From Isohypsibius dastychi (Eukaryota > Tardigrada > Eutardigrada > Parachela > Isohypsibiidae), in contig JAQIWT010001291.1 of NCBI GenBank assembly GCA_034696485.1, forward strand, positions 1 to 11,487: a stretch of 11,487 nucleotides of DNA. Direction: 5' to 3'. Within the stretch, counting starts at the first letter, position 1; each line of letters starts with the position of its first letter. The position numbers and the translations under genes were made by a program. The notes beneath the pieces are model-generated. The model made no database searches. It was not told the DNA's origin and saw only the letters and a program-made list of their open reading frames with translations. This document shows, one piece after another, positions 6,901 to 11,487 of the stretch.

Positions 6901-9087
6901 ACAGAGCAACACCGTAGCTTTGTGGTTTCATGAATGGATGAGCTCTACGTTGGAAGAGCCTGTTTGGCTGCATTCTCAATTCCCATGCTATGTTTTTGAA
7001 AAGATCCAACCGAGTTACTAGTCAGGTAAAATTCGGTGTAAAAAATCCTACAGTTTGCACTTTTTCTTTTTGAAATCCCGGTTTTCGGGTGGAGAACGTC
7101 TGCTTGTAAGCTCCTATGGCAGACTTTGGTCTGTCAGTGTATTCAGTGGTGGATTGTATAGCCTTGAAGGGAACGTGTAGTTTGACAATTTGTTGTGAAA
7201 CCTGTTGTTTGTTGAAATGTTGAGACATTACTGTTGTTATTTTTGTCGTTGTTGATTTTTCTTCGTTTCAGGATCAACGAAATCGCTTGTTCATGTGCGG
7301 AAGTGACCACACGTTGCACGGGGTTCGGGGCGGAATGGTGGGCAGCTATTATTGCATTGACCTTTGCACATGATACAGCCAAGTCAGTTGGTTACCAGAT
7401 TCTTCTGGAAAAGATCGATGTAACCAACTTTCATTTCATTTTCCCAGCATTCTGTCATTTCACGCCGAATAATTGCAGGTGTCTGATGTTCGCAATCACG
7501 CAAAACTAGCAATCTTCATCTGCATATTGGTCGCACGACATTGCCTTCGAATGGAAGACTATAGTGGTCATATCGCCATTTGGAGTTTCATGGTCCTCAA
7601 CAGCGACCTCACTGACGGCGGCAGACTAGCTGTTCATCTTATGTTCCGGCTTTTGCGGGGATGTCATGCTGTATCGCATTTTGAATTTCTCAGCTGCTGC
7701 ACTACAGAAAACAACGAAAATTCAACGAAAACTGTCATTTTTGGTTTATGCTCAGTTCTTCAAAAAGTCAAAACGATTTTTCACTCGAAACAAATTGTAG
7801 CTGTAAAGAGTAGTTCTTAAAGTACGCGATGGTATCAAAAACATGAAGAACTGATCATTCTTTCAATAGGTGTCGTCTTGGAAACTTTGCCGAAACAGGA
7901 AAAACGTCAAAAAGACACTGAGAATTTCGACTGGCCACCAGATTTACAGCTCCCCCTCGAACAGAGCCTGCACTATACTGTATGGTTAACTTGCTCAGTC
8001 CTGAGTAGAAAAATCAATTCTCTATCAATTTCACTAAAAACCACAAGTTTTGGAGCAAAAGGGGGTGAGGTGCATCACCCAAAAGTTTGTGGTAAAAAAT
8101 AGTGGACAACCCGGTATATACTTTAAACGCAAATGTGTATTCCTTCTGATAATTTTCTACTTCCAGGAACGGGAGAACGCCACGGATTTGTTTGCAAAAT
8201 GCGTGGTTGATTCGTTTCGTCTAGAGGGACCGGAAGTGGACAAGGCGGGTACCCCTGGTACAAAGAACAAATCGCGTGCCGGCGTGAAATACGAACTGGA
8301 TCCCGGTCAACATCTTTATTACATGGCTCCTTTCATCTCCAAACTCTCCGTCCCAGTCCAGCGCCAGGTATTGCACTACGCCACCGATTGCATTAAAATT
8401 CAACCGTGGTCACCAAAAAGCAAAGACCGGGAAAAGGTCGCCAAAAGGTATGCCAGTTCTCCAGGGTTCCTCGATTTTTTTTGAAAACGTTTGACTTTCA
8501 GCAATCTCTTATTGGCGCATGCTCCGTTTGTCAGCATGGTTCTTATCTGTTTGGACGCCAGCGGAAGTGGTGATCAGGAAGATCAGCGGAGCGTAGTCTT
8601 GGAGAGGTTATTTAATCAGCTGACTGAGCTCTCGAAAGAAGGAAGTAATTTTGCCGCAGCCATCGATTTCAAATCGCGCTCACCAAATCTCTATCCTTCT
8701 TCACCACCGACGCTGTCAAGTGTAAGGTTTGGGTCTTCGGGTTTTGTTCGCCTTCTCGAAAGCTGTCTTGCATGTGATACGCAATATATGATACGCATTT
8801 GTAGATAACAAATTCATTTTGCTTTTTGTCTCCAGATCCTTCAAGAAACGAGCACCGAGAGCGGTTAAAGCCATCAAGAATTTCGCCGAAGTTCAGATGA
8901 AAACTGAAGATGTCGGAGTGGATACCAAAAATGAGAATAACGTTCACAAGCTATACACGCTTGTTACATGGGCTCCCGTCGATGAGTTCAAAGGTGCGTT
9001 TTCATGCGTTTTTTCTGAGATTTTGCTGAAAATATGTTTCATTTTTTTCCAGGATTACAAACGCAGAATGCCGATAACGAGGAATAA
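3437..9087 (+). CDS. MED12: MED12 homologue, Mediator kinase-module subunit; shortened and with one frame break
   Basis: MED12 links CDK8-cyclin C to MED13 and core Mediator and activates CDK8 in the nucleus. I place twelve exons: 3437-3985, 4081-4344, 4404-4944, 5680-5851, 5904-6534, 7272-7419, 7479-7809, 7870-7979, 8167-8447, 8502-8726, 8836-8993 and 9053-9087. Phases agree at every junction, and the total is 1148 codons if one extra base in exon 4 (about 5776-5790) is ignored. Residues 1-47 hold the CDK8-activating segment (RLGPPDIYPQ, then KQKEDELSAVTLKQGF). Later landmarks are LLDRHE, LKLLIP, EARW, SAERCILAYMYDLYQSC, ILVARHCLRMED and MAPFISKLSVPVQ. Human MED12 has 2177 residues. Here a central block after exon 4, a stretch between exons 7 and 8, and the proline/glutamine-rich C-terminus are missing. 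It may be a functional short form, a decaying gene or a misassembled locus. Identity is near certain; the intactness is not. Confidence 0.9.
4081..4344 (+). CDS. MED12: MED12 exon 2
   Basis: The 3' splice site TTTTTTTAG at 4080 opens the frame QRKKHAGDAGTEWTQ, which aligns with the human KVKKRHVDPFMEWTQ segment. The exon runs to LDECLLDRHE, matching the invariant LDRHE motif, then GTAATT. It is phase 0 at both ends with 88 codons. A closer acceptor at 4070 would not keep the alignment. Confidence 0.88.
4404..4944 (+). CDS. MED12: MED12 exon 3
   Basis: It starts FCSWIVETLEKARS after TTTTTAG, matching the human FLTWVLECFEKIRP stretch, so the preceding 59-bp intron is secure. It continues through GGLLKLLIPSIMRFLREIFQ, the CPHHGVTLQFSVCILQ helix, SPLDTLP-like and ERSRQVEARW motifs. 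It ends in phase 1 before a perfect GTAAGT donor. The following intron (4945-5679, 735 bp, very AT-rich) holds nothing recognisable. Confidence 0.88.
5680..5851 (+). CDS. MED12: MED12 exon 4, with frame break and lost downstream block
   Basis: Acceptor ACTATTCAG at 5679 and the first two bases complete an AAT codon with exon 3. SLAALEALDRYSFQKSDVNN matches the human [20 protein letters not shown] segment. The frame then meets TAA at 5790-5792. The +1 frame carries on with KVLDNFCSDNTLMQVGAIYV and reaches the donor at 5852 (weak, GTCATA) in the phase needed for exon 5. That piece could be a worn LCEWAV region or the segment just before exon 5; either way a long conserved stretch of the family is absent. 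Confidence 0.7.
5904..6534 (+). CDS. MED12: MED12 exon 5
   Basis: This is the longest coding exon. SLPPVESILFAMEMLDNSF aligns with the human helix starting LPLVQHVQFIFDLMEYS, and RKYHSCLLI, SAERCILAYMYDLYQSC and SSQDPDK follow in the expected order. It ends in phase 2 before a perfect GTAAGT. The following intron (6535-7271) carries the foldback element listed separately. Confidence 0.88.
6661..7104. mobile_element. Foldback (MITE-like) inverted-repeat element in MED12 intron 5
   Basis: The arm 6661-6715 (starting AGCAGGCGTTCTCCACC) is the inverted match of 7049-7104, about 51 of 56 positions with one gap. Further short matches continue inward: CGAATTTTACC-like sequence near 6724-6738 and 7023-7037, and TCGGTTGGAT at 6743-6752 against 7004-7013. 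The arms enclose about 250 bp without an open frame. No target-site duplication is clear. The layout suits a short non-autonomous element; without it the intron would be about 290 bp. Confidence 0.7.
7272..7809 (+). CDS. MED12: MED12 exons 6 and 7 (7272-7419 and 7479-7809)
   Basis: Exon 6 opens INEIACSCAEVTTRC...AEWW, matching the human VNDIAILCAELTGYC...AEWL. Exon 7 continues VSDVRNHAKLAIFICILVAR, matching [20 protein letters not shown], across a 59-bp phase-0 intron. The start of exon 7 through GGRLAVHLMFRLL is well supported. Its last third is diverged, with only the spacing of hydrophobic residues (GLCSVLQKVKTIF) in agreement. The end at 7809 is set by phase with exon 8. Confidence 0.8.
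7870..8726 (+). CDS. MED12: MED12 exons 8, 9 and 10 (7870-7979, 8167-8447, 8502-8726)
   Basis: Joined across 7979/8167, the frame reads DLQLPLEQSLHYT-ERENATDLFAKC, which lines up with the human [21 protein letters not shown] region; this supports the 187-bp intron. Exon 9 holds MAPFISKLSVPVQRQVL, matching VAPLIAKLPTSVQGHVL. Exon 10 holds NLLLAHAPFVSMVLICL, matching SLLSQQPFLSLVLTCL, across a 54-bp intron in phase 2. Exon 10 is ended at 8726 (AAG/GTTTGG) because it gives the phase needed by exon 11; the better-looking GTAAGG at 8722 does not. Confidence 0.8.
8041..8092 (+). repeat. Compact imperfect hairpin in MED12 intron 8
   Basis: CCACAAGTTTTGG at 8041-8053 pairs with CCAAAAGTTTGTGG at 8079-8092, and an inner pair GGGTGA (8063-8068) with TCACCC (8075-8080) closes the loop. 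It is shorter than a usual microRNA precursor. No coding role is apparent. Confidence 0.55.
8836..9087 (+). CDS. MED12: MED12 exons 11 and 12 (8836-8993 and 9053-9087), probable C-terminus
   Basis: The frame SFKKRAPRAVKAIKNFAEV...YTLVTWAPVDEFK is open, bounded by TGTCTCCAG and AAG/GTGCGT, and joins through a 59-bp intron to GLQTQNADNEE and a TAA at 9085-9087. I cannot align it to MED12 with confidence. The splice sites and phases are good, so it may be a lineage-specific end or misread sequence. An AATAAA lies 90 bp downstream at 9177-9182. Confidence 0.5.
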
Positions 9088-9640
9088 TTGCCGTGTTTAT
9101 TTCAAATTCAACTGATTCCTGGTCGTTGTTTATCGGTTTACTTGGGCTACCAAGTAGTTTGACGGAAGATTTGGTGAATAAAAGATGGACACTTCCGGCT
9201 GAGGATGATTTTCGTTCTGTTGAGAATTCCATGGTTCGGGAATAACGTTCGGCAAATATGAATTCAGAGTTAAGGAAGCGAGAGCAAGATCTGTTGGAGA
9301 AAACCGAGAAATTGAAGCGAAAATTGAGAATTGTGAAGCATTTGCTTTTGGGATTATAAAGCAACTTCTGAAAAAACTTGATCAGGCGCTTCGTTGCCTC
9401 GTTGATTTGACAATCACTTAAATCTTGTAGCAAGCATTACAAATGTTGACCCTTTATCCACTTGCCACTGCGTTGCTGAGTGAAACCTATGGTCACTTCC
9501 GGTATCTTCGTTGATCCCGCAAATTGCTGAAGATATGGCAGAAAAACAAGCAGTTTTTCCGGTTTCCAAACGTCATAGTGCAGTAAATATATTTGCTGCG
9601 CTGACGCGTTCAGCTAATTGCCTATCGCGAGAAAATTAGG
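9088..9640 (+). other. Unassigned stretch with several short protein-like frames
   Basis: Open stretches in changing frames follow the MED12 stop. These include STDSWSLFIGLLGLPSSL and WTLPAEDDFRSVEN (up to a TAA at 9243-9245), MNSELRKREQDLLEKTEKLK (about 9260-9358, coiled-coil-like, K/E-rich), IIKQLLKKLDQALRCLVDL in another frame (ending near 9421), QALQMLTLYPLATALLSE (from 9431) and IAEDMAEKQAVFPVSKRHS (about 9520-9576, open to 9639). No single frame joins them and I recognise none. They may be decayed 3' exons of MED12, unrecognised exons, or chance. Confidence 0.3.
9177..9182 (+). promoter_or_regulatory. Candidate MED12 polyadenylation signal AATAAA
   Basis: Canonical hexamer on the + strand, 90 bp after the predicted MED12 stop codon. 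It supports a transcript ending near here but falls inside the unassigned protein-like stretch. Confidence 0.4.
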
Positions 9641-9708
9641 AAGGAAGCATAGGTTCACCGGAAAAACGGGCAATCCAATAGATGATAACTGTTTAGTATT
9701 TGTAGAGC

Positions 9709-9714
9709 TTTATT
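9709..9714 (-). promoter_or_regulatory. Candidate polyadenylation signal of the right BTB gene
   Basis: TTTATT on the + strand reads AATAAA on the - strand, about 230 bases downstream of the BTB stop codon. The interval 9715-9945 is then its 3' untranslated region. Nothing else is recognisable in it. Confidence 0.45.
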
Positions 9715-9945
9715 AAGAACAGGAAACGCCCTTTGTTCATAGATCATCAAGAAGAACTCAAGTTTGAAATGAAGTAAAACTGAGGAAAACTAAATTTTCG
9801 TAGAACAGTTAAAACCAAAAAACGTGATAATTCACAAACTATGAATCAGTCAAGTCAATCCATTTAGCATACAGAGCAGCTGCGAAAAAAAGGTTCTGAA
9901 TAATTAAAATACACTTAACAGAATACAATTCCGTAACAACTTTCG

Positions 9946-11299
9946 TCAGTCAAAAATGAACTCCTGCATGAACGATTCCAGGAAGTCTTGTCCCAGTTCT
10001 TCAATTTCAGCCAGTCCGCCGGCTTCCACGAAATGGTTCCATTCTTTCACCATTTCTTTCAAGATCTTTCTCTCCAGTTTGCTGAGACCATAATGTTTCG
10101 CAAATAAATAAGTATCAGCTAGATCTCCAGTGGGGAGTGTTCGGTTTTGCAGCTCGTCGGCGATCTGATGCATGGCGTTGGTCAGCTGATATCTTTCAGC
10201 CGCTACAAACACCGCTTTCAACAGAGAACTTGTATGAGTATCCTCTAGGCGATTGCCATACATAAGATGAATAAGTAACTCCAGAGAATCGTGAGCCACG
10301 TCTGGGATCGTGATTTTTCCGGATTGGCTTTCTTTGGTATCATGACAAAACGCCGATTCGAAAAATTCAGAAGCGCCAACCAAAATTATGCGATGGACTG
10401 GGAATTCTTTCCCGTCGCTGGAAACTACAACGGCATCCGTGAAATCGTTGGATAGCCGAAAACTCGAAATACTCTGGCGCGCTGTTCCCGGCAAAGTGAC
10501 AGGATATCCAACAGTCACATCCACTTTCAACTTGACATTGTTCAAGAAGTAGATGAAATAGGTATCCTCGTGCGTATTCACTCTGTCCGGCAAGCCACCT
10601 TCGGAGTTTACGCTAACAACCAAGCGATCGGGATCCTTCCCTAACGATTCGGTCGAATATAGTGAATTCCCGCGATCGTGTTTGAATCTGAAAATAAAGG
10701 ATCCAAATCTGAAAAACGAAACCAACTCGATTTTTCCAACCAGAAAATTATGATGCACGAGAAAAAATAGAAGCACCGTTTCAAATGGTATTCTCTGCTC
10801 AGCAGATCAAAAGGTCTTCTGCAGAAATATCTGAACGAGAAATATCTTCTGAGATTAAAAAGACTAATTGGTCTCAAATGTGTTATCTATTTGTCCCTGA
10901 ATAAAGTAAAATATAGAAATCACATCTCCAACTAAATTTTTACCGGCATCGAACATCGATGATGCGTAGAGAAGATGAGCAAGACGGCAGTAGCTTAATA
11001 ATCATGATTTGTGGATCTTGCATGCAGAGTTGAATGCGCCACGTATCTGGTTTCTCAGGCAGTTCCCGCGACACAATGTTGGAAATATGATGAGTATTCG
11101 CGTCGAGCATTTGCTTCACAACTTCTTGCCTAAACTGCCATTTGAGCCGAAACACGTCAACTCCATACTCCGGATATGATGACTTTTCGGCAAGACTAAG
11201 TTGATCGCAGAGGTGATTCTTATTGAAAGCGAACGACGCATTCTTCTGGCAGGGACTAGGTACGCGTATCCTAGGACTGCGACATGGAGCTAGAGACAT
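9946..11299 (-). CDS. MATH-like/BTB-domain protein, right copy, two exons (365 residues)
   Basis: Exon 1 runs from 11299 to 10944 (ATG at 11297-11299, 118 codons plus two bases); the intron spans 10943-10688 (GTAAAA...TTTTCAG, 256 bp); exon 2 runs from 10687 to 9946. The phase-2 junction reads DVRCR-FKHDRGN. Exon 1 includes GVDVFRLKWQFRQ and PDTWRIQLCMQ. With the first part of exon 2, up to FLNNVKLKVDVTVGYPV, it has the strand pattern of a diverged MATH domain. The BTB fold starts near residue 200 (NDFTDAVVVSSDGKEFPVHR) and ends near 299; a short helical tail (LADTYLFAKHYGLSKLER) follows to residue 365. Proteins with this order (SPOP-like) usually recruit substrates to cullin-3 ubiquitin ligase; I infer that role, and the substrate is unknown. 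The left copy at 777-1503 is a close paralogue. The BTB call is firm, the MATH call moderate. Confidence 0.85.
10688..10943 (-). other. Intron of the right BTB gene
   Basis: It begins GTAAAAATTTAG and ends TTTATTTTCAG on the - strand, 256 bp. Phases on both sides agree (two bases plus one). The corresponding sequence before the left copy's exon shows little similarity beyond the splice site itself. Confidence 0.75.
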
Positions 11300-11487
11300 G
11301 TTATATCCAAAGACCGGACGTGCAGCTAAAAATGTGGTACCTGCTGAACTTTGTTAGAACTAGATTTTCCAATCGTTCCCTGGAAAGCAGTGACGTATAC
11401 AAGTCTGGAAAAAGAGGGGGAGAATAAGGGGGTGACCTTTCTTGGGGGGGGGGGAAGGGGGGGGGGGTCAATGGTTGACTTTTAGCG
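11300..11487. other. Upstream region of the right BTB gene
   Basis: No gene is seen. The region holds the G-rich cluster listed separately and presumably the BTB promoter and 5' untranslated region. I see no TATA box that can be assigned with confidence. Confidence 0.4.
11416..11467 (+). repeat. Four G-runs (5, 5, 11 and 11 bases), potential G-quadruplex
   Basis: G runs lie at 11416-11420, 11428-11432, 11444-11454 and 11457-11467, with spacers of 7, 11 and 2 bases. They lie 117-168 bp upstream of the BTB start, on its template strand. Run lengths may be inexact. Confidence 0.7.

Noticed and set aside
7681-7703. Very short intron in exon 7 ending at TTTCTCAG
   Set aside because: A 23-bp intron is implausible and the frame is open across it.
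9002-9433. 143-codon open frame on the - strand
   Set aside because: It overlaps MED12 exon 12 and the 3' region, has no recognisable domain and no splice or start context that supports it. I would reconsider if - strand transcripts exist.

Overview
The window looks like nuclear DNA of an invertebrate animal. Its genes are cut by short introns (mostly 52-60 bp, GT...AG) with pyrimidine-rich 3' splice sites, the non-coding DNA is AT-rich, and there is a DNA transposon of Tc1/mariner-pogo type. There is no sign of bacterial operons, ribosome binding sites, tRNA or rRNA genes. I cannot name the phylum; a fast-evolving ecdysozoan (tardigrade, crustacean, mite, nematode) would fit, but that is inference.

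The centre (3437-9087, + strand) is a twelve-exon gene recognisable as MED12, the scaffold of the CDK8 kinase module of Mediator. The best conserved part is the N-terminal CDK8-activating segment. Eleven introns can be placed with matching phases. The gene is much shorter than usual (about 1150 codons against 2177 residues in human). A conserved central block is missing around 5780-5903, where there is also a one-base frame change, and the proline/glutamine-rich C-terminal region is absent. It may be a minimal MED12, a decaying copy, or a locus damaged by an assembly error.

Two close paralogues of a MATH-like/BTB protein flank MED12 in opposite orientations. On the right (9946-11299, - strand) is an apparently intact two-exon, 365-residue copy. 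On the left (777-1503, + strand) is a copy of its second exon with no usable start codon and at best a decayed first exon. MED12 therefore sits between the arms of an inverted gene duplication.

Between the left BTB copy and MED12 is a 936-bp transposon remnant (1672-2607) with terminal inverted repeats, a TA target-site duplication and a broken CENP-B-type DNA-binding region of a pogo/Tigger transposase on the - strand. Intron 5 of MED12 carries a 444-bp foldback element, and intron 8 a compact hairpin. Long G runs lie upstream of MED12 (2876-2892) and upstream of the right BTB gene (11416-11467). A stretch of short protein-like frames (9088-9640) between MED12 and the right BTB gene is unexplained.
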